A DNA stretch of 64,000 bases from Runella sp. MFBS21 (GCF_029433105.1 NZ_JARNTW010000004.1:208977-272976), one strand, 5' to 3'. Shown: positions 45,117 to 54,884, numbered from the stretch's first letter. Translations and numbers: made by a program. Notes: a model not told the origin generated them from the sequence alone.

Positions 45117-47363
45117 TTAGATTTTGGGGCATTGGGTTTTACCTCTACTTCGGCGCGAAGCGGGCCGAAAGCGTAGCTGATTTTTGGAGGTAGCGTAGCG
45201 TCCATTGCCATTTTTTGCAAATACATTCCCGCCCCCTTCCATCGGGATAAAATCCAAAGAAGGCAAAAATACAAAATCATCTATGGGATTGGCTTTGATG
45301 TCAAAAAGCGGGTCGCCAGGAAAATGATAAGTCTCAAAGTCGTAATCAAACAAGAAGATAGTAACGTAGCCGTCGGGACTGTACTTTAGGCTGATATCTT
45401 TGGTCGGCATCAATTTGAAAGCTCGCTGTAAGTCGGGTCTACGGATAAACTTATCTTTGTAGTGATCGTGGTAAAGCTTGGCGCGATTATAGAGATAAAT
45501 GGTGTTGGCAGTGTCATAACTAATCGCAATATCGAGATAGTGGGTAGCAAAATCTTTTCGTTCTTCGTTGCCAAAAAGTACCCCCATATTGTTGATAGCG
45601 TGCTTGCTCAAATAAAGCTGATAGTGCTCAATCGCCGCTGCTTCTTCTTTTCGGTTTTTGTATACATTGCCAATATTGACATGATAGGCTTTTTTGGTTG
45701 AATCTACTTCCAATCCTTTTTCAAAATCTTGCATCGAAAGCGTTGAATATTTGGCTTCTTCGGCTTGGTTGCGCTGATGGCGTTCGCGGAGCGACATATA
45801 CGAGCGTACAATCCCACGGTTGTTGTGCAGCATTGCTACGCTTTTTTTGCGTAGTAGGCTGTCATAAAGTACTTTGGCGCGGTCTATGTCGTCCATGTTG
45901 AGATACGAAATCGCTAAGCCGTTGGAAGCGTTGATGTTGCTAGGGTCGAGGCTATGTGCTTTCTCAAAATCGGCCATTGCATCTTCGTATTCAAGACATT
46001 TGAGGTAGATATTACCTCGATTGACGAGCATCCGGGCACTTGCTTCTTCGTTGGCTTTGATGCCTCTTTCAAGCCATTTGAGTGATGATAAAAAATAACC
46101 TTCGATGCGTAAATATTCGCTCATTGCCAAACAAGGCAAAAGGCCTTTGCCCGACAACCTGACAGCGGTCTGTACGTCCTCTTTGGCAAGTTTGGATTGA
46201 TTGGTATATAATCGACAAAAGGCTCTTGCTGCAAACAAATCCGCATGATTGCGATTACGGTCGCTAAGAATATCACCTGCTTGGTCAAAACAAGATACCG
46301 CTTCCCCAAAATTGCGCAAGCGATAATATACCATTCCTAGACCCAGCCACGCACTTTTTTGAGTAGAGTCCAAATCCAGTGAGCGTTCAAAGGCTTTCTG
46401 AGCTTGTCGTTGACCGTTGGTTCCTACATAAGCAAAGCCTAGCCCAAGCCAAGCTTCGGCAGTGCCGTTGGTACGACAAGCTGCGTCATATTCTAAGACG
46501 GCAAGCTGGTATTTACGTTGTCGATAGAGGGCATGACCCAAGCCCAAATGCGCCGAATAGCGATAGAAAGGGTCTTTGGTAGATAAGTATTCTCTATATA
46601 GAAGTTCAGCTTTGTCGTATTCGTGTTGAGCCAAATGAGCGTTGCCACGCTGTATCAATAGACGTGGCCCGGCGGCACGTTTTCCAGTACGATTTGCAAA
46701 TTTTTCGGCTTTTTCGTAGAGTTTTTCAGCTTGCTTGTACTCTCCTAATCTGAACGATACGTTGGCGATGAGCTCGTGAAACTCGGCAGCTTTGGCAAAA
46801 CCAAACCTTTTCCCCCAGTTTTGTGCTTCTTGCAAATCTCCCAACCGGTAATTGGCCAAAGCCACATTAAAGCAAAGAGTATCAGTAGGATGTGCAAATC
46901 CCCAAGTAGTCAAACTTTCTTGGAGTTGACCTTTTTGGGCTTCCCATACACCTTTATTGTGCAGATACTTCTTGCCAACGCCAGTTTGGCTCATAAGTTC
47001 GAGGGCTGCATCGTAATTTTTCATCAGACCTGTTACCAATGATAAGTTATAAAGCAAGGTATCATTGTGCGGCGACATTTCATCGGCTTGTAAGAAAAGT
47101 GAGTGTGCCGTGTGATATTTCATCTGATAAGCTTGCTGTACCCCCCCGTTATTGAGTTGTTTGAAGCGTTTATCGGTAAGGCGAGGAGCGATATTTTTTG
47201 GAGCCACAATCGCAGGTGGTGATGGGCGTTTTGCTAAAGCGATAGTAGGTTCTATTCCCAACGCTTTTTGCTGATTGGTGGAATCAGACGTAACACTCCA
47301 TGCTGGAATTATCAGCACTAACCAAACAACAAAAAAACTAAGTAGCAGCCTCTGATACGACAT
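45117..47363 (-). CDS. Exported tetratricopeptide (TPR) repeat protein
   Basis: 748 residues from the ATG at 47363, which gives a clean signal peptide (SYQRLLLSFFVVWLVLIIPAWSV); an ATG at 47393 is also in frame. About 15 TPR units run from residue 80 to 640 (for example YDKAELLYREYLSTKDPFYRYSA, NRGNIYLKCLEYEDAMADFEKA, HVNIGNVYKNRKEEAAAIEHY). A short non-TPR C-terminus follows, ending in an unusually basic tail (RFRPASRRSRGKTQCPKI). It is likely a periplasmic or outer-membrane-associated scaffold; partner unknown. Convergent with the 209-aa gene, 1 bp apart. Confidence 0.85.
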   Translation of the reverse strand: MSYQRLLLSFFVVWLVLIIPAWSVTSDSTNQQKALGIEPTIALAKRPSPPAIVAPKNIAPRLTDKRFKQLNNGGVQQAYQMKYHTAHSLFLQADEMSPHNDTLLYNLSLVTGLMKNYDAALELMSQTGVGKKYLHNKGVWEAQKGQLQESLTTWGFAHPTDTLCFNVALANYRLGDLQEAQNWGKRFGFAKAAEFHELIANVSFRLGEYKQAEKLYEKAEKFANRTGKRAAGPRLLIQRGNAHLAQHEYDKAELLYREYLSTKDPFYRYSAHLGLGHALYRQRKYQLAVLEYDAACRTNGTAEAWLGLGFAYVGTNGQRQAQKAFERSLDLDSTQKSAWLGLGMVYYRLRNFGEAVSCFDQAGDILSDRNRNHADLFAARAFCRLYTNQSKLAKEDVQTAVRLSGKGLLPCLAMSEYLRIEGYFLSSLKWLERGIKANEEASARMLVNRGNIYLKCLEYEDAMADFEKAHSLDPSNINASNGLAISYLNMDDIDRAKVLYDSLLRKKSVAMLHNNRGIVRSYMSLRERHQRNQAEEAKYSTLSMQDFEKGLEVDSTKKAYHVNIGNVYKNRKEEAAAIEHYQLYLSKHAINNMGVLFGNEERKDFATHYLDIAISYDTANTIYLYNRAKLYHDHYKDKFIRRPDLQRAFKLMPTKDISLKYSPDGYVTIFLFDYDFETYHFPGDPLFDIKANPIDDFVFLPSLDFIPMEGGGNVFAKNGNGRYATSKNQLRFRPASRRSRGKTQCPKI

Positions 47364-47962
47364 CACTATTCCTAGATTTGGGGTAGCATACATATCCTCT
47401 AAAACACGAACCGTGCCATTTTAAAAGCTTTTAGAAATACAATCTATTGAGGTGGGAGAGGCTAGCAGCAAAAGATACTGTAAACGAGTTCGTTAGGATA
47501 ATAAGTAAAAGTACGGAACAAAACTTTTAAAATCAAAAATGTCATTTTGGGATAATAACCCATCTATTGTTTGGCATATTAAAATAAAAAGAAATAGTGT
47601 TATTATGTTTAGGTGGGAATAATATAAATATAGATATAAATGTTGGAATATGAGTGTGATGCTAAGCCTTAACGTATTAAATAGGCTTTTTTTGCATAAT
47701 ATACAGCGCTATTTTAAAGATAATGCTTATTTTTTGGGAATTATGTTTTTTGTAGGTTAGGCACACAAAAATAATGGTCACAGAGTGGGTTTAAATGATA
47801 TAGTTATTCGAAAGTATGAGGGAAGTTAAGTTTAGGGTAAGGGGTCAACGTTTTATCAATTGTCCCTTGTTTTCTTTTAGAATAGAATTCAAATTTTTAT
47901 CCTTAAAAAATATTTGTATCCCAAAATGCTTTTGAATGGCATTGTTTTTGTCATTTGCGCCG

Positions 47963-48060
47963 TAGAGACGTTGCATGCAACGTCTCTATATTTCTACATG
48001 CAACGTCTCTACATTTCTGCATGCAACGTCTCTAATTTCTGCATGCAACGTCTCTATATC
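47963..48060. repeat. Perfect 26-bp palindrome followed by three more half-copies
   Basis: 47963-47988 is a perfect palindrome centred on TGCATGCA with arms GAGACGTTG / CAACGTCTC. The right half, CATGCAACGTCTCTA plus about 8 bases (ATTTCTG-like), recurs at 47974, 47997, 48020 and 48042, giving a 22-23 bp period. Similar GAGACGT-type palindromes are known as dispersed repeats in some cyanobacteria and Bacteroidota (recalled, not searched here). It lies directly upstream of the cryptochrome promoter. Confidence 0.88.
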
Positions 48061-48077
48061 AAATAATAACCACTGTT

Positions 48078-48111
48078 TTTGCAAAACCTAAATGGGATAA
48101 ACGTAGTTTTG
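48078..48111 (+). promoter_or_regulatory. Promoter of the cryptochrome gene (-33 TTTG, -7 TAGTTTTG)
   Basis: TTTG at 48078-48081 and an exact TAnnTTTG element at 48104-48111, 22 bp apart (slightly long), 26 bp before the ATG. Confidence 0.55.
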
Positions 48112-48137
48112 GGCATAGAAAAACAAAAGTTAAGTAC

Positions 48138-49553
48138 ATGCCCAAACGCATTATATATTGGTTTCGCAATGATTTGCGCCTACACGACAACGAAGGTTTC
48201 CTGAAAGCTACCCAAAACGCAGATGAAGTGATACCTCTCTACGTTTTTGATACTCGTCAATTTGAACAGATACAACCGCTCGGCTTCCCTAAAACGGGTC
48301 AATTTAGAGCTAAATTTCTCCTAGAATCGGTTCAAAACTTACGTGATAATCTCCGCAAAAAAGGAGGAAATCTTCTTATAAGACAAGGAAAGCCCGAGGC
48401 TATCATTAGTGACCTTGCCCGTGAATGGGAAGTAGAAGCTATCTACACCAGTAAAGAAGCCACCCAAGAAGAAACCGACGTAGAAACCTCTCTCTCTAAA
48501 AAATTAAAGGTCTATAATGTTGATTTTGAGGTTTTTTGGGGGGCGACTCTCTATCATCCGCGCGACTTGCCTTTTTGGGTTTCGCGTTTACCTGACGTTT
48601 TTACGGATTTTAGAAAAGCCGTTGAAAAACAATCTACTATTAGGTCTATTTTTCCTGAACCTATTTCATTTAAACTACCCGAGGGACTAGAAACAGGCAA
48701 ATTACCTGAGATTTATGAATTGATTCTTTTTTCGTTGTTCCCAGAAGTGGATCCCCGGACTGTTCTCAATTTTAAGGGTGGAGAAACTGAAGCACTCCTT
48801 CGACTTCAATCCTATGTATGGGATACCGACCATATCAAAACGTACAAAGAAACCCGCAATGGGCTGATTGGTGCTGATTATTCTTCCAAATTGTCACCGT
48901 GGCTGGCTTACGGCTGTGTTTCACCTCGTCAGATTTACGAAGAAATCAAGCGATACGAAGCCGAACGTGGTGCCAACGATTCCACATATTGGCTCATTTT
49001 TGAGCTTATTTGGCGTGATTATTTCCGATTTGTAGCTCTCAAATACGGCCCACGTCTTTTCAAACCAAGTGGTATTCAATACAACCTCGAATTGCGCTGG
49101 AGTCACGACCGTGAGGTGTTTGATAAGTGGGTAGAGGGCCAAACGGGCGTTCCTTTTGTAGATGCCAATATGCGTGAGTTGCTGCTGACGGGTTTTATGT
49201 CAAACCGAGGTCGTCAGAATGTAGCTAGTTTTTTGGCTAAAGATTTGGGGGTGGATTGGACTTGGGGAGCGGCTTATTTTGAAAGCCAATTGCTTGATTA
49301 TGACGTGTCTAGCAATTGGGGGAATTGGAATTATGTGGCAGGAGTAGGCAACGATCCCCGTGAAAATCGCTACTTCAACCCTCTAACGCAGGCTACTAAA
49401 TATGATCCCCAAGGTGAATATGTAAAAAGGTGGTTGCCCGAATTAGCCAACGTCCCTGCCGAATGGATTCATAAGATAAGCTCCCTTACTCCCGACCAAC
49501 TTCAAAAATATGGGGTCAAGTATTCAAGTCCGATTGTAAATACCGATAAATAG
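48138..49553 (+). CDS. Cryptochrome-DASH / photolyase-family flavoprotein
   Basis: 471 residues. N-terminal alpha/beta photolyase domain (IIYWFRNDLRLHDNEGF, IPLYVFD) and C-terminal FAD-binding domain (LSPWLAYGCVSPRQIYEEI, ELIWRDYFRF, FVDANMRELLLTGFMSNRGRQNVASFLAKDL, LDYDVSSNWGNWNYVAGVGNDPRENRYFNP). The last block is characteristic of the DASH class, which repairs cyclobutane dimers in single-stranded DNA and may act as a blue-light sensor. Length is normal. Convergent with rocD across a shared terminator; probably monocistronic. Confidence 0.94.
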   Translation: MPKRIIYWFRNDLRLHDNEGFLKATQNADEVIPLYVFDTRQFEQIQPLGFPKTGQFRAKFLLESVQNLRDNLRKKGGNLLIRQGKPEAIISDLAREWEVEAIYTSKEATQEETDVETSLSKKLKVYNVDFEVFWGATLYHPRDLPFWVSRLPDVFTDFRKAVEKQSTIRSIFPEPISFKLPEGLETGKLPEIYELILFSLFPEVDPRTVLNFKGGETEALLRLQSYVWDTDHIKTYKETRNGLIGADYSSKLSPWLAYGCVSPRQIYEEIKRYEAERGANDSTYWLIFELIWRDYFRFVALKYGPRLFKPSGIQYNLELRWSHDREVFDKWVEGQTGVPFVDANMRELLLTGFMSNRGRQNVASFLAKDLGVDWTWGAAYFESQLLDYDVSSNWGNWNYVAGVGNDPRENRYFNPLTQATKYDPQGEYVKRWLPELANVPAEWIHKISSLTPDQLQKYGVKYSSPIVNTDK

Positions 49554-49578
49554 ACTATAAAATCATAAAATCTTTTTT

Positions 49579-49606
49579 GACAGGTTGGGCTTTTGCCCAG
49601 CCTGTC
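49579..49606. terminator. Bidirectional terminator between cryptochrome and rocD
   Basis: GACAGGTTGGGC (49579-49590) pairs with GCCCAGCCTGTC (49595-49606) around TTTT, with one wobble. A T-run lies on the left and TTAATTTT on the right. It sits between two convergent stops. Confidence 0.85.
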
Positions 49607-49612
49607 TTAATT

Positions 49613-50857
49613 TTAGGCACTAAATTCTAAAATCACTTTCTCGATTAAGTCACAGGCTTCGTGGAGTTGAGCTTCTGTAATCACCAAAGGCGGTGCAAAT
49701 CGTATTTTGTTGCCGTGGGTTTGTTTACAAAGTAATCCTAGGTCTTTGAGGCGCAGACAAATCTGCCATGCTAAAGGGCTTTCTTCGTCGGTATTAATCA
49801 CAATGGCATTAAGCAATCCTTTGCCACGAACTTGTTGGATAAGGCTAGTTTTGGATTGAATTTGGTGCATTCTTTCCCTAAAAACTTCGCCTAAATGCTG
49901 GGCATTTTCTGCTAGTTTTTCCTCCTTTACTACCGATAGAGCCGCCATCGTTACGGCAGCAGCGAGGGGATTGCCTCCATAAGTAGAGCCGTGCTGTCCG
50001 GGCTTGATAGTCAGCATGATTTCATCGTTGGCAAGTACACACGATACGGGATACACGCCGCCCGAGAGTGCTTTGCCCAATACCAAAATATCGGGTTGGA
50101 CATCTTCGTGGTCGCAAGCGAGACGTTTTCCTGTGCGTCCAATTCCTGTTTGAACTTCGTCGGCAATAAAAAGCACATTGTATTTGGTACAAAGCTCGCG
50201 TACTCCTCGTAAATATCCTTCCTCAGGAACTACCACCCCGGCTTCGCCTTGGATAGGCTCCACCATAAATCCCGCAATATTGGGGTCTGATTGGAAGGTT
50301 TGCTCTAAAGCCACCAAATCATTGTAAGGAATGATAATGTAACCAGGTAAAAATGGCCCATAGTCGTCGGTGCTATCGGGGTCTGTAGAAGAGGAAATGG
50401 CCGCTAAAGTTCGTCCCCAAAAATTGCCTGCTGCATAGACTGTCTTGGCTTGGTTTTGGGGAATACCTTTCACCAAATATCCCCACTTACGAGTGAGTTT
50501 AAGAGCGGTTTCGCCTCCTTCTACGCCCGAATTCATCATCAATACTTTGTCATATCCGAAGTACTCGCACAAAAACTTTTCACATTCACCTAGTACAGAG
50601 TTGTAAAAAGCGCGGGAAGTAAGGGTCAGTTTTTGAGATTGCTGTATCAAAGCCTCTACAATACGTGGGTGGCAATGCCCCTGATTGACTGCACTATAGG
50701 CCGAAAGAAAATCGAAATAACGGTTTCCTTCGACATCCCACACATATATGCCCTCGCCTCGGTCGAGCACCACAGGTACAGGTTTGTAATTGTGAGCACC
50801 GTAGTTTTGTTCGAGGCTTATTAAATAGTCGGAGTGGGTATATTCGGTGGCAGTCAT
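49613..50857 (-). CDS. rocD: Ornithine--oxo-acid transaminase
   Basis: 414 residues, class III PLP aminotransferase. It converts ornithine and 2-oxoglutarate to glutamate semialdehyde and glutamate in arginine/ornithine catabolism. Motifs: [59 protein letters not shown], and [15 protein letters not shown] with the PLP-binding Lys. These match ornithine aminotransferase rather than acetylornithine aminotransferase. A divergent Lrp-type regulator lies 163 bp away and is the probable controller, as is common for amino-acid catabolic genes. Confidence 0.95.
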   Translation of the reverse strand: MTATEYTHSDYLISLEQNYGAHNYKPVPVVLDRGEGIYVWDVEGNRYFDFLSAYSAVNQGHCHPRIVEALIQQSQKLTLTSRAFYNSVLGECEKFLCEYFGYDKVLMMNSGVEGGETALKLTRKWGYLVKGIPQNQAKTVYAAGNFWGRTLAAISSSTDPDSTDDYGPFLPGYIIIPYNDLVALEQTFQSDPNIAGFMVEPIQGEAGVVVPEEGYLRGVRELCTKYNVLFIADEVQTGIGRTGKRLACDHEDVQPDILVLGKALSGGVYPVSCVLANDEIMLTIKPGQHGSTYGGNPLAAAVTMAALSVVKEEKLAENAQHLGEVFRERMHQIQSKTSLIQQVRGKGLLNAIVINTDEESPLAWQICLRLKDLGLLCKQTHGNKIRFAPPLVITEAQLHEACDLIEKVILEFSA

Positions 50858-50968
50858 GATAGGTGGTAATTAATGTTTATTGTTCAAAAGAGCAAAATAA
50901 CTTTTTATCAAAACTTTATAAGTTATAATTATTTTATTAAGTATAATTTTATTTTTATTGACTTAATA

Positions 50969-50997
50969 TTGATTATAAACAAGGAGAATTAACTTTC
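50969..50997 (+). promoter_or_regulatory. Candidate promoter of the Lrp-type regulator
   Basis: TTG at 50969-50971, 18 bp, then TAACTTTC (50990-50997), one mismatch from TAnnTTTG. It lies in the very AT-rich rocD-lrp divergent region, which also holds runs such as ataagttataattatttta that could be Lrp sites. Weak evidence. Confidence 0.35.
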
Positions 50998-51020
50998 ATT
51001 TTTGTGTTTTATTGTTTGTT

Positions 51021-51482
51021 ATGGAAGAGCCTTTAGATGAATACGACCGCTTGATTCTCAAGCAACTAGAGCGAGATGCGCGTAAAGCATATTCGGCGAT
51101 TGCAGATGATTTAGGAATTTCAAATACTATGGTTCACCAACGTGTAGGAAAGCTCCGCCGAATAGGGGTACTTAAAGGTACCACTGTAGTAGTAAACGAA
51201 CGCAAACTAGGCTATGAATGGGGCGCGTTTACGGGGATTATGCTAAAGGAAGATTCTGATTCTGAGAAGATTATTGAAGAACTGAAATTGATACCCGAAG
51301 TGACAGAGTGTTATTATATTACTGGAAAATACACCCTTTATATTAGGATTGTGGCACGTAGCAATGAGCACATGAGACGTGTGTTGTACGAAAAAATTGA
51401 CCATATTCCGGGCGTTCTCAAAACCGAATCGTTGATAGATTTTGGGGCAGCTTTTAAGCGAAACGTACCTATTGAAGAGTAG
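51021..51482 (+). CDS. Lrp/AsnC family transcriptional regulator
   Basis: 153 residues from ATG 51021; a TTG at 51012 extends the frame by three codons but is less likely. N-terminal winged HTH (about 7-55: LDEYDRLILKQLERDARKAYSAIADDLGISNTMVHQRVGKLRRIGV) and C-terminal RAM/ligand-binding domain (about 70-150: VTECYYITGKYTLYIRI, LIDFGAAFKR). Members sense amino acids and form octamers on DNA. Divergent from rocD, so it most likely regulates that gene and itself. Confidence 0.93.
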   Translation: MEEPLDEYDRLILKQLERDARKAYSAIADDLGISNTMVHQRVGKLRRIGVLKGTTVVVNERKLGYEWGAFTGIMLKEDSDSEKIIEELKLIPEVTECYYITGKYTLYIRIVARSNEHMRRVLYEKIDHIPGVLKTESLIDFGAAFKRNVPIEE

Positions 51483-51533
51483 GTATCTTGTGGTTTGTTC
51501 TTAACTTTTGTAAAATCTTAATTATTCAATTTT

Positions 51534-52994
51534 GTGCAAAATGTTTGGATAGGGATAGACATTGGAACCACCAATGTAAAAGCCATTGCGATGACGGAGC
51601 AAGGCGAGACAGTGGCGCAATCAACGGCCTCTTGTGTGACTTATCATCCTCGAAACGGTTATGTTGAGCAAAATCCCGACGAAATTTTTGGGCTTTTTGT
51701 GGATGTGATTCGCCAAGTAACGGATATGTTACGCAACCAAAATCGCTCCGTAGAAGCCGTTAGTTTATGTTCGGCGATGCACAGTGTGATTGCCTTGGAT
51801 GGGCACAATCGTCGATTGTCGCGGTCTTTGCTTTGGGCCGACAATCGCAGTAAAACCCAAGCTGATGCCCTAAAAAAAGATCCCATTTTTAATAAACTTT
51901 ATCCACAAATCGGGATTCCTGCACACCCTTATGCACCGCTTACCAAGATGCTGTGGTTCAAGGAGAAACAACCCCAGGCGTTTCAGAATATCAATCGTTT
52001 TGTATCCCAAAAAGAATACCTTTGGTATAAGCTGTTTGGCAAATTCCAGATTGGATACTCGATAGCTTCTGGTACCGCTCTTTTGGACAATCGACGCCTC
52101 AAATGGTCTGACCTTGCGCTTCAATATGCGGGTCTTTCTTCTGATTATTTATCAGAAATTGTAGATACCTATCACCAAGAAAAGCTTACTAAGCCTAGTC
52201 TTTGCAAAAAATTAGGGCTTCCTTCTGGAACTCCTTTTGTAATTGGGGCAGGCGATGCATGTTTGGCCAATTTGGGTTCGGGGGCTTTGGAAAAAGGAGT
52301 TTCTACTCTAACTATTGGGACGAGTGGAGCGGTAAGGCAAACTTCTTCCAAACCTTCAAAAGACCCTTACAAAAGGCTTTTTACCTATGTGTTGGACGAT
52401 ACCCACTACGTGTCAGGGGGGCCTACCAACAACGGTGGCAATGTACTTGAATGGCTTTCAAAGCATCTGCTTCACAAAGATCCTGCCGAGCTATTGAGCA
52501 TGGCCGAAAGTGCAGCGGCAGGGTCGCACGGGTTATTGTTTGTCCCTTATTTGTTGGGAGAACGAGCACCTGTGTGGGATGCGCGCGCCAAAGGAAGTTA
52601 TCAAAACTTAACTTGGCAGCACACACAAGCGCATTTGGCGAGGGCTACCCTTGAAGGGATTTTGTATAATCTCAACCAAACGCGCCAAATCATTGATGAG
52701 CAGTTGACTAAAACGAAAGAATTGCACGCCAATGGTGGTTTTACAAGGTCGGCATTTTGGTTGCAGTTGGTGTCGGATATTTTTGGGATTCCGGTACGAG
52801 TCAATGAAAGTAATGAAAGTGGGTGTCTAGGTGCTATTTTATTGGCAATGAAGTCATTAAAAAAAATAGATACTTTGGAAAGTGGCGTACATCAATATGT
52901 GCGATACGCGGATACTTATCATCCCGATCCCACAAAAATTCGTTTGTATCGTAAAATGCAGGAGGAGTTTGGACAACTTTTGGCTCGTCGGTAG
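51534..52994 (+). CDS. FGGY-family sugar kinase, gluconokinase-like
   Basis: 486 residues, starting at GTG 51534 (no in-frame ATG nearby). FGGY features: IGIDIGTTNVKAIAM (phosphate 1), SLLWADNRSKTQADAL, FVIGAGDACLANLGSGA, TLTIGTSGAVR, LFVPYLLGERAPVWD, LHANGGFTRSAFWLQLVSDIFG. The FGGY family phosphorylates gluconate, xylulose, glycerol and similar; sequence style is closest to gluconokinase, but substrate is inferred. If so, it would feed gluconate, for example from glucose oxidation, into the pentose phosphate or Entner-Doudoroff route. The PQQ dehydrogenase gene at 24.4 kb is not linked to it. Confidence 0.85.
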   Translation: MQNVWIGIDIGTTNVKAIAMTEQGETVAQSTASCVTYHPRNGYVEQNPDEIFGLFVDVIRQVTDMLRNQNRSVEAVSLCSAMHSVIALDGHNRRLSRSLLWADNRSKTQADALKKDPIFNKLYPQIGIPAHPYAPLTKMLWFKEKQPQAFQNINRFVSQKEYLWYKLFGKFQIGYSIASGTALLDNRRLKWSDLALQYAGLSSDYLSEIVDTYHQEKLTKPSLCKKLGLPSGTPFVIGAGDACLANLGSGALEKGVSTLTIGTSGAVRQTSSKPSKDPYKRLFTYVLDDTHYVSGGPTNNGGNVLEWLSKHLLHKDPAELLSMAESAAAGSHGLLFVPYLLGERAPVWDARAKGSYQNLTWQHTQAHLARATLEGILYNLNQTRQIIDEQLTKTKELHANGGFTRSAFWLQLVSDIFGIPVRVNESNESGCLGAILLAMKSLKKIDTLESGVHQYVRYADTYHPDPTKIRLYRKMQEEFGQLLARR

Positions 52995-53085
52995 GGAAGG
53001 TTGAGAAAATATGGCGCGGTTTTTGTGGAGGAACATTTTGCAATAAGCGTTTGTTTACAAATAATCAAACTTTTGAAACGAAACC

Positions 53086-53610
53086 ATGAAAAAAATAGGA
53101 ATAGCGGGGCTTGTGGCAATAATGCTAGTGAGCCTCATGGCACTCAAACCAAAAAGCTCTAATGTAGAAGAAACCAAAATTAAATGGGTGAGCTTGAGCG
53201 AAGCTTATAAATTAAGCCAAAAACAACCACGTAAAGTATTTATTGACTTATATACCGATTGGTGTGGATGGTGTAAGGTGATGGATAAAAATACTTTCAA
53301 AAATGCGGAAGTGGTGGATTTTGCCAACAAAAAATTCTACGCCGTCAAATACAACCCTGAAAAAGATGCCGATGTGATGCTCGGAAAAGTATCTTTCAAA
53401 AGCATGATGAATGGCAAAGTGTCGGGCTATCCTACTACAGTTATTTTGGATGAAAAAATGAACTTGATTCAACCGGTATCAGGGTATTTAGAGCCGCGGT
53501 TGTTTCACCAAGTATTGGCTTACTTTGGCGACGATAATCATACCAAAGAGCCTTTCAAACAGTTTCAGGAAAAAACATATTCTAATAAATACATCGCTAA
53601 GAAAAATTAG
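53086..53610 (+). CDS. Exported thioredoxin-family protein (WCGWC active site)
   Basis: 174 residues. Signal anchor or signal peptide (IGIAGLVAIMLVSLMAL). Thioredoxin-like fold with active site Cys60-GW-Cys63 (DLYTDWCGWCKVMDKNTF) and the cis-Pro loop SGYPTTVIL. This resembles the thioredoxin_7/DsbD-gamma-like group of periplasmic disulfide reductases. Possible partners are cytochrome c maturation or disulfide repair of exported proteins. Stand-alone gene; a hairpin follows. Confidence 0.88.
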   Translation: MKKIGIAGLVAIMLVSLMALKPKSSNVEETKIKWVSLSEAYKLSQKQPRKVFIDLYTDWCGWCKVMDKNTFKNAEVVDFANKKFYAVKYNPEKDADVMLGKVSFKSMMNGKVSGYPTTVILDEKMNLIQPVSGYLEPRLFHQVLAYFGDDNHTKEPFKQFQEKTYSNKYIAKKN

Positions 53611-53657
53611 TTGGGCAGAAAGGCAGCGGGTGGTGTAATAGATGCTGATTCAAGTTT

Positions 53658-53690
53658 TATACTTCTGTGGCGAACCACCGTAGAAGTATA
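53658..53690 (+). terminator. Hairpin after the thioredoxin-family gene
   Basis: TATACTTCT (53658-53666) pairs with AGAAGTATA (53682-53690), extended inward to GTGG/CCGT with wobbles around loop CGAACCA. No strong T-run follows (AATGTTT), so intrinsic termination is plausible but not certain. Confidence 0.5.
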
Positions 53691-53722
53691 AATGTTTCAT
53701 ATACAGGACCAACTAATTTTAT

Positions 53723-54517
53723 ATGCAACTCCCTTTATACCAGTTAGACGCTTTTACAAATCATGTTTTTGGGGGGAATCCTGCCGCCGTAGTTCCACTT
53801 CCTTCTTGGCTTGCCGATGACACTATGCAGGCGATTGCGGCCGAAAACAACCTGGCCGAAACAGCTTTTTATGTTCCCACAGAAGAGGGATTTCATATTC
53901 GTTGGTTTACGCCTACAGTAGAGGTGGACTTGTGTGGGCATGCCACGCTTGCTACGGCCTACGTAATTTTTAATTTGGACAACTATCCTCATGATACAAT
54001 TCGTTTTGATTCGCGTAGCGGTGAATTGAAAGTGACTAAAGAGGATGATTGGTTGGTGTTGGATTTTCCGGTGGATATGATGCTCCACAAGCAACTTCTG
54101 ACTCCACCGGCTTTGTTAGAAGCACTTGGTGAGATTACCCCCGTGGAGATATTACGGGGTAAAACTGATTTTTTGGTGGTATTGGAAAGCGAGTCATTGG
54201 TTCGTAATCTCGACATTGATGTGATTGTCTTATCCACTGTGCCCGCTCGTGGGGTGATTGTGACAGCCAAAGGCGATGAAGTAGATTTTGTATCGCGATT
54301 TTTTGCGCCACAGTCGGGTATTGCCGAAGATCCTGTAACGGGTTCTGCACATACAAGCTTGACGCCTTATTGGGCCGAAAAACTCAAAAAAGATGAATTT
54401 GTAGCACTTCAAGTATCTCCACGAGGTGGCTATCTTAAAACAAAATTGAGAGGAGAGCGCGTCGATATAGCAGGTCAGGTGAAATTGTATCTTACAGGAA
54501 CTATTGAAATAAACTAG
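53723..54517 (+). CDS. PhzF family isomerase/epimerase-like protein
   Basis: 264 residues, complete. N-terminal QLDAFTNHVFGGNPAAVVPL and NNLAETAFY with the family's catalytic Glu (E46); FTPTVEVDLCGHATLATAYV; C-terminal SGIAEDPVTGSAHTSLTPYWAEKL and GGYLKTKLRGERVDIAGQ. PhzF enzymes isomerise chorismate-derived or other substrates; most members like this one lie outside phenazine clusters and have unknown substrates. There are no phenazine genes nearby. Confidence 0.92.
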   Translation: MQLPLYQLDAFTNHVFGGNPAAVVPLPSWLADDTMQAIAAENNLAETAFYVPTEEGFHIRWFTPTVEVDLCGHATLATAYVIFNLDNYPHDTIRFDSRSGELKVTKEDDWLVLDFPVDMMLHKQLLTPPALLEALGEITPVEILRGKTDFLVVLESESLVRNLDIDVIVLSTVPARGVIVTAKGDEVDFVSRFFAPQSGIAEDPVTGSAHTSLTPYWAEKLKKDEFVALQVSPRGGYLKTKLRGERVDIAGQVKLYLTGTIEIN

Positions 54518-54884
54518 TAAATGCTTGCGCACACCTAATAGTTATTGTGTTTTAACGCCGAGTTTTTAGGCTAGGGTTATGGTATGGATTAACTATGCGT
54601 AAGTACTTAACAAAGAAAAAGGTGATTGATTCAACCACAAGGCTAGGTGTAGTAATATGCTTGGTTTTGTGGTTTTTTGTTGAAAATATTGCGATGCGCT
54701 GTACCTAGGATGTTTTCAACACTTACTCTCACTTCTGTAGTTGTTTGAGAAGATGAGAGGTTTGCAGAAATAAAGGAAAAATTTTCGTTTTTTTTAGAAA
54801 AATGTTATGCTTGCAGAGTATTTTTTGCGAAAAAATTGTTTGTTTTGTAGTGAATAGTTCAAACGAAGCAATAATTCTTAACAC
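54518..54884 (+). other. Intergenic region before the thiolase gene
   Basis: A 367-bp gap. It holds a hairpin AACCACAA (54633-54640) / TTGTGGTT (54667-54674) followed by TTTT that may terminate upstream transcription, and an AT-rich stretch (54770-54860) that presumably holds the thiolase promoter. No exact -7 consensus seen. Confidence 0.5.
54633..54678 (+). terminator. Possible terminator downstream of phzF-like gene
   Basis: 8-bp arms AACCACAA/TTGTGGTT with a long, partly paired loop, followed by a T-run to 54678. It is 115 bp after the stop codon. Confidence 0.45.

Larger units (their letters stand above)
47394..48137. other. Long intergenic region with repeat cluster
   Basis: This gap of about 740 bp between the divergent TPR and cryptochrome genes is AT-rich to about 47950 with no credible gene. 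It then holds a palindrome/direct-repeat cluster (47963-48060) and the cryptochrome promoter (48078-48111). Confidence 0.6.

Noticed and set aside
47963-48060. Short direct repeats that might be a CRISPR array
   Set aside because: The intervals between the repeated cores are only 7-8 bp and are themselves nearly identical, so there are no spacers; no cas genes are nearby.
53723-54517. PhzF-like gene as a sign of phenazine biosynthesis
   Set aside because: No other phz genes are nearby, and most PhzF-fold proteins in bacteria are unrelated to phenazines.
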